A stretch of 64,000 bases of DNA from Streptomyces vietnamensis (GCF_000830005.1 NZ_CP010407.1:4383001-4447000), one strand, 5' to 3'. Counted from the stretch's first letter, positions 24,987 to 35,060 are shown. Numbers and translations are program-made. The notes: generated by a model not told the origin, from the sequence alone.

Positions 24987-25098
24987 GAACGCAGCGTAAT
25001 GCCGCCCGTCGGCGATGCCTACTTGATGATCATGTGATCGCGTCCGGATGGGGGCGAACTGACCCCGAAAGGATCAGTCGGCCGGGGTGCCCGAGGGC

Positions 25099-25395
25099 TC
25101 AGTCGAGTTCCAGGACGCGGGCGTGCAGCACCTGGCGCTGCTGGAGCGCCGCGCGGACGGCGCGGTGCAGTCCGTCCTCGAGGTAGAGGTCGCCCTGCCA
25201 CTTCACGACGTGCGCGAAGAGGTCGCCGTAGAAGGTGGAGTCCTCGGCGAGCAGGGTCTCCAGGTCCAGCTGGCCCTTGGTGGTCACCAGCTGGTCGAGG
25301 CGGACCGGGCGCGGGGCGACGTCCGCCCACTGCCGGGTGCTTTCCCGGCCGTGGTCGGGATACGGCTTTCCGTTTCCGATGCGCTTGAAGATCAC
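25099..25395 (-). CDS. conserved actinobacterial protein (annotated elsewhere as VapB-like)
   Basis: 98 residues starting MIFKRIGNGKPYPDHGRES. The second half (LLAEDSTFYGDLFAHVVKWQGDLYLEDGLHRAVRAALQQRQVLHARVLELD) is highly conserved among Streptomyces and resembles the DGxHR-type core of ParB-like nuclease folds. Automatic pipelines often call it a VapB-family antitoxin, but there is no PIN toxin gene next to it here, so I do not accept a toxin-antitoxin role. It is divergent from the HerA-like gene. Confidence 0.75.
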   Translation of the reverse strand: MIFKRIGNGKPYPDHGRESTRQWADVAPRPVRLDQLVTTKGQLDLETLLAEDSTFYGDLFAHVVKWQGDLYLEDGLHRAVRAALQQRQVLHARVLELD

Positions 25396-25492
25396 ACGGA
25401 AAGCCTACCGGGCGAGCGGCTCCCGGCGCAGCCACGCGGGGGCAGTGGGATGCTGGTGCGAACCGTGACAAAAGGGAAATTGGGGTGCCGTC

Positions 25493-27028
25493 ATGAGCGC
25501 GAGCGAGCAGCCGCCGACCCCCGGAACGGCCGGGACGCCCCCCGCCTCTCCGGCCGGGCCCGCCGCCGAGATCGCCGCCGGGTACGCCTTCGAAGGACCC
25601 GCACTCGAACTGGGGGCCCTGCTCTGGGACGGCGTCTGTCACCCGGACGCGCGCATCCGCATCCCGCTGCCCGTACTGAACCGGCACGGCCTCGTCGCCG
25701 GAGCCACCGGCACCGGCAAGACGAAGACGCTCCAGCTGATCGCCGAGCAGCTGTCGGCGAACGGCGTGCCGGTCTTCCTCGCCGACATCAAGGGCGACGT
25801 CTCCGGCGTCTCGGCCCCCGGCCAGGACGGCGAGAGGGTCAGGCAGCGGGCCGCCGAGGTCGGCCAGGAGTGGCGGGCGCGCGGCTTCCCCTGCGAGTTC
25901 TACGGGCTCGGCGGCACCGGCCCCGGCATCCCGGTCCGCGCGACGGTCACCAGCTTCGGCCCGGTGCTGCTCTCCAAGGTGCTCCGGCTCAACCAGACGC
26001 AGGAGCAGTCCCTCGGCCTGATCTTCCACTACGCCGACTCCAAGGGCCTGGAGCTGATCGACCTCAAGGACCTGCGGGCGGTGGTGGCCTTCCTGGTCTC
26101 GGACACGGGGAAGGCCGAGCTCAAGGGGATCGGCGGCCTCTCCACGGTCACGGCGGGGGTGATCCTGCGGTCGATCACGGCCTTCGAGCAGCAGGGCGCG
26201 GCGGGCTTCTTCGGGGAGCCGGAGTTCGACACGGGCGAGCTCCTGCGGACGGCGGCGGACGGGCGCGGGATCGTCTCGGTCCTGGAGCTGCCGGCCGTGC
26301 AGGACAAGCCGCAGCTGTTCTCGACCTTCCTGATGTGGATGCTGGCGGACCTCTTCAACGACCTGCCCGAGGTCGGCGACCTCGACAAACCGAAGCTGGT
26401 CTTCTTCTTCGACGAGGCGCACCTGCTCTTCAGCGGGGCGTCGAAGGCGTTCCTGGAGTCGATCACGCAGACGGTGCGGCTGATCCGCTCGAAGGGCATC
26501 GGGGTCTTCTTCGTGACGCAGACCCCGAAGGACGTCCCCTCGGACGTGCTCGGGCAGCTCGGCAACCGGGTGCAGCACGCGCTGCGCGCCTTCACCCCGG
26601 ACGACGCGAAGGCCCTGAAGGCGACGGTGCGGACCTTCCCGAACTCGCCGTACGACCTGGAGGAGGTGCTGACCGGCCTCGGCACGGGCGAGGCGGTGGT
26701 CACCGTACTGAGCGAGAAGGGCGCGCCGACGCCGGTGGCGGCGACCCGGCTGCGGGCCCCCGAGTCGCTGATGGGGCCGGTGGACGCGGCGGCCCTGGAC
26801 GCGGCGGTGAAGGCTTCGCCGCTGTACGGGCGGTACGCGGAGGCGGTGGACCGGGAGTCGGCGTACGAGAGGCTGACCGCCGAGCAGCGGGCGGCGGAGG
26901 CGGCGGCGCTCCGGGCCGCCGAGGAGAAGGAAGCGGCGAGGGCCCCCGCTCCGAAGAGTCGGAAGGAGGAGCCCTCGCTCGCCGAACAGGTGGTGGGCAG
27001 CGGGATCTTCAAGTCCCTGGCCCGGTAG
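25493..27028 (+). CDS. HerA-like ATPase (DUF853 family), probably C-terminally truncated by a stop
   Basis: 511 residues. Walker A is GATGTGKTKT (about 70-79) and Walker B is LVFFFDEAHLLF (about 302-313), with RLIRSKGIGVFFVTQTPKDVP as the sensor strand. This is the YjgR/DUF853 branch of HerA-like ATPases, hexameric and possibly DNA-translocating; the physiological role is not known. After SGIFKSLAR the frame hits TAG at 27026, and then continues open for 21 codons ending GTARRRR and a second TAG. That tail resembles the conserved end of the family, so this copy appears to have lost it. The start is ATG with weak SD (GGGTGCCGTC). Confidence 0.85.
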   Translation: MSASEQPPTPGTAGTPPASPAGPAAEIAAGYAFEGPALELGALLWDGVCHPDARIRIPLPVLNRHGLVAGATGTGKTKTLQLIAEQLSANGVPVFLADIKGDVSGVSAPGQDGERVRQRAAEVGQEWRARGFPCEFYGLGGTGPGIPVRATVTSFGPVLLSKVLRLNQTQEQSLGLIFHYADSKGLELIDLKDLRAVVAFLVSDTGKAELKGIGGLSTVTAGVILRSITAFEQQGAAGFFGEPEFDTGELLRTAADGRGIVSVLELPAVQDKPQLFSTFLMWMLADLFNDLPEVGDLDKPKLVFFFDEAHLLFSGASKAFLESITQTVRLIRSKGIGVFFVTQTPKDVPSDVLGQLGNRVQHALRAFTPDDAKALKATVRTFPNSPYDLEEVLTGLGTGEAVVTVLSEKGAPTPVAATRLRAPESLMGPVDAAALDAAVKASPLYGRYAEAVDRESAYERLTAEQRAAEAAALRAAEEKEAARAPAPKSRKEEPSLAEQVVGSGIFKSLAR

Positions 27029-27094
27029 GTCGGGACCCAGCTGGGCCGGGAGATCAGCCGCTCGCTCTTCGGGACGGCCCGCCGGAGGCGGTAG
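27029..27094 (+). pseudogene. in-frame remnant of the HerA-like C-terminal tail
   Basis: Directly after the TAG at 27026-27028 the same frame encodes VGTQLGREISRSLFGTARRR plus one Arg and a TAG (27092-27094), abutting the convergent peptidase gene. The GRExxRxLFG pattern with a poly-Arg end is what DUF853 proteins normally finish with. A single change such as TCG to TAG would explain it; a sequencing error or programmed readthrough are alternatives. Confidence 0.65.
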
Positions 27095-28648
27095 CTACTG
27101 CGTCACCTCGTCGTGGTCGCCGTGCAGGCCGCCGCCGCTGCCCGCGTCGCCGGTGGTCGGGACGGAGACGACCGGCTTGCGCAGGGAGGAGAGGTCGTGG
27201 GCGTAGGTGCCCACGGCGTTGGCGATGACGTCGATGTTCACGTCGAAGGCCGTCATGTCGATGTTGCTGATGTCGTCGCCCTTGGCGTGGTAGTTCACGT
27301 CGTACGCGACGCCCGCCGTGCCGCCGAACTTGGCGGCCTGGGCAGGGGTCTTGATGCCCTCGGCGCCGGTGAAGGTGCCGCCGGAGGGGATGCCGACCGC
27401 GATGAACGGGCCGTAGTCGGAGCGGCCGGTGAAGTCGGTGCCCTCGTGCGGGGCCCCGCTCCTGTCCATGAAGTCGGTGATGTCGCGCTCCAGTTGGGCG
27501 GATCCCTCGGGGCCGGCGCCCGCGCCGACGCCGTCCGAGTTGTCGCCGTCGTACACGAACAGGCCGTAGTTCGGCGAGGCGATCATGTCGAAGTTGAGGT
27601 AGAGCTTGATCTCCTTCTTGTCGAGCGCGGTGAGGCTGTCGACGTAGTGCTCGGAGCCGAGGAGGCCGACCTCCTCCGCCGACCACCAGGCGAAGCGGAT
27701 CTTGTTGCGGACCTTGTCCTTGGACCTGGCGAGCTCCAGGGCGGTCTGCAGGAGACCGGCGGAACCGGAGCCGTTGTCGTTGATGCCGGGGCCCGCGGTG
27801 ACGGAGTCGAGGTGGGAGCCGAGCATGACGGTGTTGGCGGCGTTGCCGCCCCTGGTCTCCGCGATGACGTTGTTGGTGGAACGCTTCTCCTGGAGCTGGC
27901 GGATCTCGAAGGAGAGCGAGACCGGGCCCTTGGCGAGGTCGGCGGCGAGCTGCGTGCCCTCGGCCAGGCTGATGCCGCCGGTGGGGATCGCGCCGGAGGC
28001 CGGGTCGCCGAGGGTGCCGGAGAGGGCGCCGTCGACGTTGTTGTAGACGATCGCGCCGGCGGCGCCGGCCGCGGCGGCGTTCTGCTGCTTGACCGCGAAG
28101 GTGCAGCCGCCGCGCTTGATCAGCGCGATCTTCCCGGTGAAGGTGCCGGAGGCGAAGTCGCCCGGCTCGCAGCCGGTGGTTCCGTCGGCGTCGACGGGCA
28201 CGGCCGCGAGCTCGGCGGTGATGCCGCCGACCGGGGTGGACTTCGTGTACGTCATCGCCTTGATGCCGAGCGTCCGGGGCGCGGGCGCGACGACGGAGGC
28301 CTTCTCGGCGAGCGTCTCGGTGTAGACGAAGTCGAACTGCTGGTACCGGACGTCGTACCCGGCCTTCTTGAGCTGCGTGTACACATAAGCGGCCGAGGCG
28401 TCGTGGCCGAGCGTGCCGGCCGCGCGGTTGCCGCGGGCGGAGTCGGCTATCGCCTGGAACTTCTGCAGGTGCTTGTAGGCGTCCTGGGCGGTGGTTTCGC
28501 GGACCAGCTTCTTCGCCAGCCGTGCGGCGTCGCGGGCGGGTGCGGCGGCCGGGTCCTGTCCCGCGGTGGCGGGGGAGGCGAGGACCAGCGGGGTGGCGAG
28601 GGCGGCGGCGGCGAGGATGGCCGCGGCTCGGCGCTGGGATGCGTTCAC
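27095..28648 (-). CDS. secreted M28-family zinc aminopeptidase with PA domain
   Basis: 517 residues from a GTG at 28648 preceded by GAAGGGAC. The Sec signal peptide is NASQRRAAAILAAAALATPLVLASPATA. A PA domain lies at about 130-250 (CEPGDFASGTFTGKIALIKRGGCTFAVKQQNAAAAGAAGAIVYNN). The catalytic M28 domain has MLGSHLDSVTAGPGINDNGSG (zinc His and Asp) and FAWWSAEEVGLLGSEHYV (catalytic Glu pair), with the late Asp/His ligands near FDMIASPNYG and TDFTGRSDYGPF. It is an extracellular aminopeptidase of the Streptomyces griseus type, longer than the classical enzyme because of the PA domain. Transcribed alone. Confidence 0.9.
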   Translation of the reverse strand: MNASQRRAAAILAAAALATPLVLASPATAGQDPAAAPARDAARLAKKLVRETTAQDAYKHLQKFQAIADSARGNRAAGTLGHDASAAYVYTQLKKAGYDVRYQQFDFVYTETLAEKASVVAPAPRTLGIKAMTYTKSTPVGGITAELAAVPVDADGTTGCEPGDFASGTFTGKIALIKRGGCTFAVKQQNAAAAGAAGAIVYNNVDGALSGTLGDPASGAIPTGGISLAEGTQLAADLAKGPVSLSFEIRQLQEKRSTNNVIAETRGGNAANTVMLGSHLDSVTAGPGINDNGSGSAGLLQTALELARSKDKVRNKIRFAWWSAEEVGLLGSEHYVDSLTALDKKEIKLYLNFDMIASPNYGLFVYDGDNSDGVGAGAGPEGSAQLERDITDFMDRSGAPHEGTDFTGRSDYGPFIAVGIPSGGTFTGAEGIKTPAQAAKFGGTAGVAYDVNYHAKGDDISNIDMTAFDVNIDVIANAVGTYAHDLSSLRKPVVSVPTTGDAGSGGGLHGDHDEVTQ

Positions 28649-28789
28649 AGAAGTCCCTTCCCGGTACGGACGAGGTTGAGGGGAAGTTAGCGATCGTGGG
28701 GGCATTCTGTGAACAGATCTGCCGCAATTCCTGTCAGGTCGAACAGGAATGAAATGTGGAATTATCAATTCCCGCCCGTTCGGCCGTAT

Positions 28790-29740
28790 TCAGCCCTTCG
28801 TGGAGCCGTTCTTCGCGAAGCGGTCCAGGGCCGCCAGGATCAGCCCCCCGGTCTCCTCGCCGCCCAGGTGCCCCGACCTCTCCACCACGTGCAGCTCGGC
28901 GTCCGGCCAGGCGCGGGCCAGTTCCCAGGCGGTGGTGAGCGGCCCGCCCATGTCGAGCCGGCCGTGGATCAGGACCCCGGGGATGCCGGCGAGCCGGTGC
29001 GCGTCGCGGATCAGCGCGCCCTCCTCCAGGAAGGCGCCGTGCGCGAAGTAGTGCGAGCAGATCCGGACGAAGCCGAGCCGGGTGTCGTCGACCCGGTCGG
29101 TGTACGGGGTGCCCATGCCCTCCGGCGAGAGGACCGCGTCCTCCCAGGCGCACCAGTCGGCCGCCGCCTTCTCCCGTACGGCCCGGTCGGGGTGGTTCAT
29201 CCGGGCCGCGTACTCCCCGACCAGGTCCGCCGCGTGCTCCGCCCCCGCGCGGAAGCGCTCGTGGGCCTCGGGGAAGAAGCGGCCGACGCCCTCGTACAGC
29301 CAGGCGGTCTCGGAGCGGCGGGTCGTCGTGACGGCCGCAATCACGATCTCCGAGACGCGCTCGGGGTACGCCTCCGCGTACGCCAGGATCAGCGTCGAGC
29401 CCCAGGACCCGCCGTACAGCAGCCACTTCTCGACCCCGAGGTGCTCCCGCAGCCGCTCCATGTCGGCCACCAGGTGCGCGGTGGTGTTCACGGACAGGTC
29501 GGCGGCCGGGTCGCTCGCGTGCGGGGTGGAGCGCCCGCAGCCGCGCTGGTCGAAGAGGACGATCCGGTACGCCTCCGGGTCGAACCAGCGCCGGCTGCCC
29601 GGGGATGAGCCGGAGCCCGGCCCGCCGTGCACGACGAGCGCGGGCTTGCCGTCCGGGTTCCCGGAGACCTCCCAGTGGATGCGGTTGCCGTCGCCCACGT
29701 CGAGCAGGCCCTGGTCGTACGGTGCGGTCACGGGATGCAT
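28790..29740 (-). CDS. pip: proline iminopeptidase
   Basis: 316 residues from the ATG at 29740; upstream in-frame sequence is not conserved in character. Family marks are HGGPG (38-42), DQRGCGRSTPH (about 64-74) and the nucleophile motif GGSWGS (Ser112). A cap domain follows, and the late His is in VERSGHLGGEE. It removes N-terminal proline from peptides and belongs to peptidase family S33. It is cytoplasmic, with no signal peptide. It follows the secreted aminopeptidase gene on the same strand's downstream side, but with a 140-bp gap. Confidence 0.92.
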   Translation of the reverse strand: MHPVTAPYDQGLLDVGDGNRIHWEVSGNPDGKPALVVHGGPGSGSSPGSRRWFDPEAYRIVLFDQRGCGRSTPHASDPAADLSVNTTAHLVADMERLREHLGVEKWLLYGGSWGSTLILAYAEAYPERVSEIVIAAVTTTRRSETAWLYEGVGRFFPEAHERFRAGAEHAADLVGEYAARMNHPDRAVREKAAADWCAWEDAVLSPEGMGTPYTDRVDDTRLGFVRICSHYFAHGAFLEEGALIRDAHRLAGIPGVLIHGRLDMGGPLTTAWELARAWPDAELHVVERSGHLGGEETGGLILAALDRFAKNGSTKG

Positions 29741-29802
29741 CCGGCCGACGCTACTGGTCCAAGGGCCGCTGGGCAGCCTGTTTTCCGGCCCGCTCACGGC
29801 CC

Positions 29803-30372
29803 TTACGGGTTCACATTTCCCCGCACCCGTACGGTCGGGTCCTCGCACCACTCAAGGACCGAGGGCCACTCCCCGTACCCCGAGTCGGGGTTGAGGTGCT
29901 CGCCGTCCGGTACGAGGTCCAGGTCGAGGCCGAGCGGGATGCCGTAGTGCAGGTCGGCGCCCTCGGGGCAGTACGGGTCCCCGTCCCCGTACACGAGCCG
30001 CGCCTTGAGTCCCGCCTCCGTCAGGTCGAGGCCGTCGGCGAAGGCGGCGATCTCCGGGATCGAGGCGGTGACCTGCGGGGAGGGCGGGGCGACCAGGAGG
30101 ACCCGGTCGGCATCGGGCCGCCGCGCCCCGGCGCGCAGCCAGAGCAGCACCGACAGGCTGTGCGCGAGGACCACGAACTCGCCCTCGGCCGGGCGCTGCC
30201 CGTGCTCCTCCAGGGCGTCGAGCCAGGCGTCGAGGTCGGGCGCGTCCGGCGCGGGCAGCTGGGGGTAGCGGACCTCGTGGCCGCGCTCGCGCAGCTGCCC
30301 GGCGAGCCAGTGCTGCCAGTGGGCGGGCGGGCGGCGGTTCTGGAAGCCGTGCAGGATCAAGTACGTGGTCAT
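29803..30372 (-). CDS. RBBP9/YdeN-family alpha/beta hydrolase
   Basis: 189 residues. It starts TYLILHGFQNRRPPAHWQHWLAGQL, with the nucleophile in VLAHSLSVLLWL (Ser in HSLS). Late catalytic residues are Asp in LVYGDGDPYCP and His in LVPDGEHLNPDSGYG, the usual ending of the RBBP9/YdeN family of small serine hydrolases. It is cytoplasmic. Substrate unknown. It may be co-transcribed with pip (62 bp apart). Confidence 0.88.
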   Translation of the reverse strand: MTTYLILHGFQNRRPPAHWQHWLAGQLRERGHEVRYPQLPAPDAPDLDAWLDALEEHGQRPAEGEFVVLAHSLSVLLWLRAGARRPDADRVLLVAPPSPQVTASIPEIAAFADGLDLTEAGLKARLVYGDGDPYCPEGADLHYGIPLGLDLDLVPDGEHLNPDSGYGEWPSVLEWCEDPTVRVRGNVNP

Positions 30373-30464
30373 GGCGTGATCTTGCGCCGCCGGGGGCCCG
30401 CCGGTCCACCATCCGCCACGGACGGGCCCCGGCTCCGCAGGGTCAGCGGCTCCCGCACACTGCC

Positions 30465-31127
30465 TTAGCTACGCAGGGTCAGCAGCTCCCGCACGCCGGC
30501 CTTGAGCCGGTCGGCCGGCAGTTCCTGCTCGACCGTCAGGTGGTGCATGACGTCGGGCGAGAACGGTGCGAGCGCCAGGTGCGCGAGGAGCGTGCTGTCG
30601 CTGCCCGGCCTGAGCCGGCCGATGAGCAGGGCCATGTGCGTGTGCATCACCCGGTAGGCGCCGCTGTGGTAGCGGGCGCGGGGCGCGGCGGAGTGGGCCG
30701 CGAGCAGCAGGGCGCGCTGCGAGGCGACCCGGTCGACGAGCGCGTCGAGGAAGGCGTCGAGCCGTTCGGCGGCGGGGGCGCCGGGGCCCAGCGGGGGAGG
30801 TCCGCTCATGTACGCCTCCTGGAACAGGCGCTCGCGCTCGTCGAGGAGCGCCCACAGGAGCTGGGAGACGTCGCCGAAGCGGCGGTAGACGGTGCCGACG
30901 CCGATGCCGCTGGCGTGGGCGACCTGGTTCATGGTGACGGCGTCGGGGCCTTCCTCGGCGACGATCCGGGCGGCCGCGTCGAGGATGCGGCGCCGGTTGC
31001 GGGCCGCGTCGGCGCGCTCGGGGGCGGGGGCGTCGACGGTGGGGAGCAGGCTGAGTACCGGCACCGCCGCACCGTCTCCGGACCGGTCTCGGGACCGGTC
31101 TCCGGACTGGGGGTTCTCCGTGCTCAT
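30465..31127 (-). CDS. TetR-family regulator of the divergent wrbA-like gene
   Basis: 220 residues. After a disordered 35-residue leader, the HTH is RRRILDAAARIVAEEGPDAVTMNQVAHASGIGVGTVYRRFGDVSQLL (about 44-90). The C-terminal domain is helical with HTHMALLIGRLRPGSD. The gene is divergent from the WrbA-type quinone reductase gene, and two palindromic boxes lie between them (31203-31259), the standard layout for a repressor induced by an electrophile or quinone. That inducer class is inference from the partner gene. Confidence 0.88.
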   Translation of the reverse strand: MSTENPQSGDRSRDRSGDGAAVPVLSLLPTVDAPAPERADAARNRRRILDAAARIVAEEGPDAVTMNQVAHASGIGVGTVYRRFGDVSQLLWALLDERERLFQEAYMSGPPPLGPGAPAAERLDAFLDALVDRVASQRALLLAAHSAAPRARYHSGAYRVMHTHMALLIGRLRPGSDSTLLAHLALAPFSPDVMHHLTVEQELPADRLKAGVRELLTLRS

Positions 31128-31202
31128 CTGCCGACTCCTGTTCGCTGAGCCCCGTTCCCCCGTCGGTCGCTTTCTGATGCGAGCATACCTGTTGCCCTTG
31201 CG

Positions 31203-31259
31203 AAACGGATAGCAATCCGCTTAACCTCGAAGGCGTGGAAGCGGAAAGCAATCCGCTTC
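31203..31259. promoter_or_regulatory. two TetR operator boxes, wrbA promoter
   Basis: Box 1 (31203-31222) reads aaacggatagcaatccgctt. Box 2 (31238-31259) has perfect GAAGCGGA and TCCGCTTC arms around AAGCAA. The boxes are 36 bp apart and lie between the TetR and WrbA starts. The shared core AGCAATCCGCTT makes a common binding protein very likely. Confidence 0.82.
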
Positions 31260-31290
31260 GCTCGTCGAGTTCGGCTGAGGAGAGTCCGCC

Positions 31291-31899
31291 ATGTCCGTCA
31301 AGGTCGCCGTCATCTACTACTCGGCCACGGGTTCCGTCCATCAGCTCGCCCAGGCCGTCGCCGAGGGCGCCGAGAAGGCCGGTGCCGAGGTGCGCCTGCG
31401 CCGGGTGCCCGAGCTCGCCCCCGACGCCGCCATCGACGCGAACCCGGCCTGGCGCGCCCACGTGGACGCCACCGGCGACGTCGAGATCGCCACGCTCGAC
31501 GACCTGGAGTGGGCGGACGCGTACGCGCTCGGCTCCCCCACCCGCTTCGGCAACGTCTCGGCGCAGCTGAAGCAGTACGTCGACACGACGGGCGGCCTCT
31601 GGCAGCGGGGCGTCATGGCGGACAAGCCCGCGACCGCCTTCACCAGTGCCCACAACGTCCACGGCGGAAACGAGTCGACGCTGCTCGCGCTCTACAACAC
31701 CTTCCACCACTGGGGTTCGGTCATCGTCTCGCCCGGCTTCACGGACCCGGCGGTCTACGCGGCCGGCGGCAACCCGTACGGCACCGCCCACCCGGGTGCG
31801 AACGGCGCCCCGGCGGAGGAGGTCCTCGCGGCCGCCCGCTACCAGGGCGCGCGCCTGACCCGCATCGCCAAGCGCCTGCAGGGCCTGGCGGACGACTGA
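31291..31899 (+). CDS. wrbA: WrbA-type NAD(P)H:quinone oxidoreductase
   Basis: 202 residues. The FMN-binding flavodoxin fold begins VAVIYYSATGSVHQLAQAVAEGAEKAGAEV, with SPTRFGNVSAQLKQYVDTTGGLWQRG as the WrbA signature and the late FTSAHNVHGGNESTLLALYNTFHHWG segment. It performs two-electron reduction of quinones and protects against redox cycling. It is cytoplasmic and tetrameric in known relatives. It is regulated by the divergent TetR gene through the boxes at 31203-31259. Confidence 0.92.
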   Translation: MSVKVAVIYYSATGSVHQLAQAVAEGAEKAGAEVRLRRVPELAPDAAIDANPAWRAHVDATGDVEIATLDDLEWADAYALGSPTRFGNVSAQLKQYVDTTGGLWQRGVMADKPATAFTSAHNVHGGNESTLLALYNTFHHWGSVIVSPGFTDPAVYAAGGNPYGTAHPGANGAPAEEVLAAARYQGARLTRIAKRLQGLADD

Positions 31900-31927
31900 T
31901 GTCCTGACCGCCGTCCGCTGGGACAGG

Positions 31928-31958
31928 AGTGCCCCCGGGGGAAACCCCCGGGGGCACT
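31928..31958. terminator. bidirectional terminator
   Basis: Perfect 14-bp arms (agtgcccccggggg and its complement) with an AAA loop, followed by T-rich sequence at 31961-31979. It lies between the convergent wrbA and CsoR-family genes. Confidence 0.85.
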
Positions 31959-31991
31959 CTGCTTTTCGTTGCTTTTCGTTCCGGGCCGGTT

Positions 31992-33059
<1,068 letters not shown>

Positions 33060-34475
33060 ATGCCCAGGACACACACCGCCCTACCCACCCCTGCCCACGT
33101 CCGCCCGCGCCGCTGGACGGCCCTCGCGCTGATCTGCGCGGCCCAGTTCATGCTGATCCTCGACGTCACCGTCGTGAACGTCGCGCTGCCCGCCGTCGCC
33201 GCCGACCTGGACCTCGGGCGTACGGCCCTGACCTGGGTCGTCACCGCGTACACCCTCTGCTTCGGCGGCCTGATGCTCCTCGGCGGACGGCTCGCCGACG
33301 CCCTCGGCGCCCGCCGGGTCCTCCTCACCGGCCTCGCCCTCTTCACCGCCGCCTCACTGGCCTGCGGCCTCGCCCCGAACGCCGCCGTCCTGCTCTCCGG
33401 CCGGGTGATCCAGGGCATCGGCGCCGCACTCCTCTCCCCGGCGGCCCTCGCCCTCGTCACGACCACCTTCCACGGCCCCGAACGGGCCAGGGCCCTCGGC
33501 GTCTGGGCGGCCGTCGGCGGCACCGGCTCCGCCGTCGGCGTCCTCCTCGGCGGCGCCCTCACGGCCGGCCCGGGCTGGCCCTGGATCTTCTACGTGAACG
33601 TCCCGACGGGCCTGGCGCTGCTCGCCGTACTCCCGAAACTGCTCCCGAAGGACACGGGCACGACAGGGGCCGGGCACCTGGACGTCCCGGGAGCCCTCCT
33701 GGTCACCGCGGCCACGGGCGCGCTGCTCTACGGCCTGGTCGGGGCGGGCGACGCGGGCTGGACCTCGGCCGGAACCCTGCTCCCGCTCCTGGGCGCGGTC
33801 GCCCTCTACGCGGCGTTCGCGGCGGCGGAACGCAGGAGCCGCACCCCGCTCATGGACCTCCGGCTGCTGACCCGGCGCCCGGTCGTGGCGGGCTCACTCC
33901 TCATGCTGGTCGCGACGGCGCTCCTGATCGCGTTCTTCTTCCTGGGCTCGATGTGGCTCCAGCACGTGCACGGCCTGGACGCCTTCCGCACCGGCCTGCT
34001 CTTCCTCCCGGTCGCGCTCACCACGGCGGTCGGCGCGCACCTCGGCTCCCGCCTGGTCACGACGGCCGGCCCACGCGTCTGTGCGGCCGCCGGCACGGCC
34101 CTGACGGCCGCGGGCTGCCTGCCGCTCGCCCTGGTGAGCGCGACCGCCGACCCCTGGACGACCCTCCTGCCGTCCCTGGCGACGGCGGCCCTCGGCCTGG
34201 GCGCGGTCTTCGTCACGGCGACCACGACCGCCCTCGGCCTGATCCCGCCGCACGAGGCCGGCCTCGCCTCCGGCATCGTCAACACCTGCCACGAGCTCGG
34301 CGGCGGCATCGGAGTGGCCGTGGCCTCCACCCTCGCCCTCGGCACCGTCACGACGGGCTTCACCACCGCCTTCACCGTCTGCACCGTCACGGCCGCCGCG
34401 GCGGCCCTGACGGCCCCGCTCCTCGTCCCCGGGGGAAGGCCCCGCGCGTCGGGCGGGGCCCACGGGATGCACTGA
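33060..34475 (+). CDS. MFS transporter, DHA2-like drug efflux
   Basis: 471 residues from the ATG at 33060; a GTG-type start 18 bp upstream would lie inside the operator. About 14 helices. Motifs are FMLILDVTVVNVALPAVAADL in helix 1, GGRLADALGARRVLL in the 2-3 loop, and GGTGSAVGVLLGGALTAGPGWPWIFYVNVP in helices 5-6. It is likely an antiporter for a toxic compound. There is no ribosome site in front of the ATG, and promoter spacing suggests a leaderless transcript. It is controlled by the divergent TetR gene. Confidence 0.9.
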   Translation: MPRTHTALPTPAHVRPRRWTALALICAAQFMLILDVTVVNVALPAVAADLDLGRTALTWVVTAYTLCFGGLMLLGGRLADALGARRVLLTGLALFTAASLACGLAPNAAVLLSGRVIQGIGAALLSPAALALVTTTFHGPERARALGVWAAVGGTGSAVGVLLGGALTAGPGWPWIFYVNVPTGLALLAVLPKLLPKDTGTTGAGHLDVPGALLVTAATGALLYGLVGAGDAGWTSAGTLLPLLGAVALYAAFAAAERRSRTPLMDLRLLTRRPVVAGSLLMLVATALLIAFFFLGSMWLQHVHGLDAFRTGLLFLPVALTTAVGAHLGSRLVTTAGPRVCAAAGTALTAAGCLPLALVSATADPWTTLLPSLATAALGLGAVFVTATTTALGLIPPHEAGLASGIVNTCHELGGGIGVAVASTLALGTVTTGFTTAFTVCTVTAAAAALTAPLLVPGGRPRASGGAHGMH

Positions 34476-34490
34476 GCGTCCGCACCGGGC

Positions 34491-34907
34491 TCAGTCCTGG
34501 CCCGGGCCCGTCTCGTCGATCGGGCGGATGACCACCGGGTAGTCGGGGGAGCCGGGCGGGACCGGGCAGCGGGCGACCTGGGCGGCGATCTCCGTGACGC
34601 GCTCCAGGGAGGCGCAGTCGAGGACCCAGTAGCCGGCGAGGACCTCCTTGGTCTCGGCGTACGGGCCGTCGGTGACGACCGGCTCGCCGTCGCCGTCCAC
34701 CGTGACGAAGCGGGTCGTGGACGGGGCGGCGAGGCCCTGGGCGTCGACCATCTCGCCGCGCGCGGCCGCGTCCTCGGTGACCGCGTTCATGTGGTCGAAC
34801 ATCGCCTGGAGCTGTGCCTTGTCCCAGGCGGGGTACTGCGCGGAGCCGCGGCCCGCCATCGCTTCGTAGTCGGCCTGCGATCCCTGCACCATCACCAGGT
34901 ACTTCAT
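34491..34907 (-). CDS. YciI / DGPF-domain protein
   Basis: 138 residues. MKYLVMVQGSQADYEA at the start and VTDGPYAETKEVLAGYWVLDCASLERVTEIAAQVARCP in the middle are the YCII/DGPF signature, a dimeric ferredoxin-like fold. Such proteins are often next to ECF sigma factors of the SigJ type, but none is adjacent here. The role is unknown; the family includes putative dehydratases or hydrolases. It converges on the MFS gene with a 15-bp gap. Confidence 0.88.
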   Translation of the reverse strand: MKYLVMVQGSQADYEAMAGRGSAQYPAWDKAQLQAMFDHMNAVTEDAAARGEMVDAQGLAAPSTTRFVTVDGDGEPVVTDGPYAETKEVLAGYWVLDCASLERVTEIAAQVARCPVPPGSPDYPVVIRPIDETGPGQD

Positions 34908-35060
34908 GACGACCTCCTCGCTCGTTCTGCGACTGCTGCTGTCACTGCCTCTCGCAGCAGAGTCGGAGCCGGGCCGCCGTTCTCGACACCGCGCGGAGGG
35001 AAACCGGGAAAACGGAAGAAATCACCCGACCGCCCCAGGAAGCCGGTCAAGATCTCCGGT

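Noticed and set aside
25099..25395. VapB antitoxin of a toxin-antitoxin pair
   Set aside because: No PIN-domain toxin is adjacent, and the sequence looks like a widely conserved chromosomal protein.
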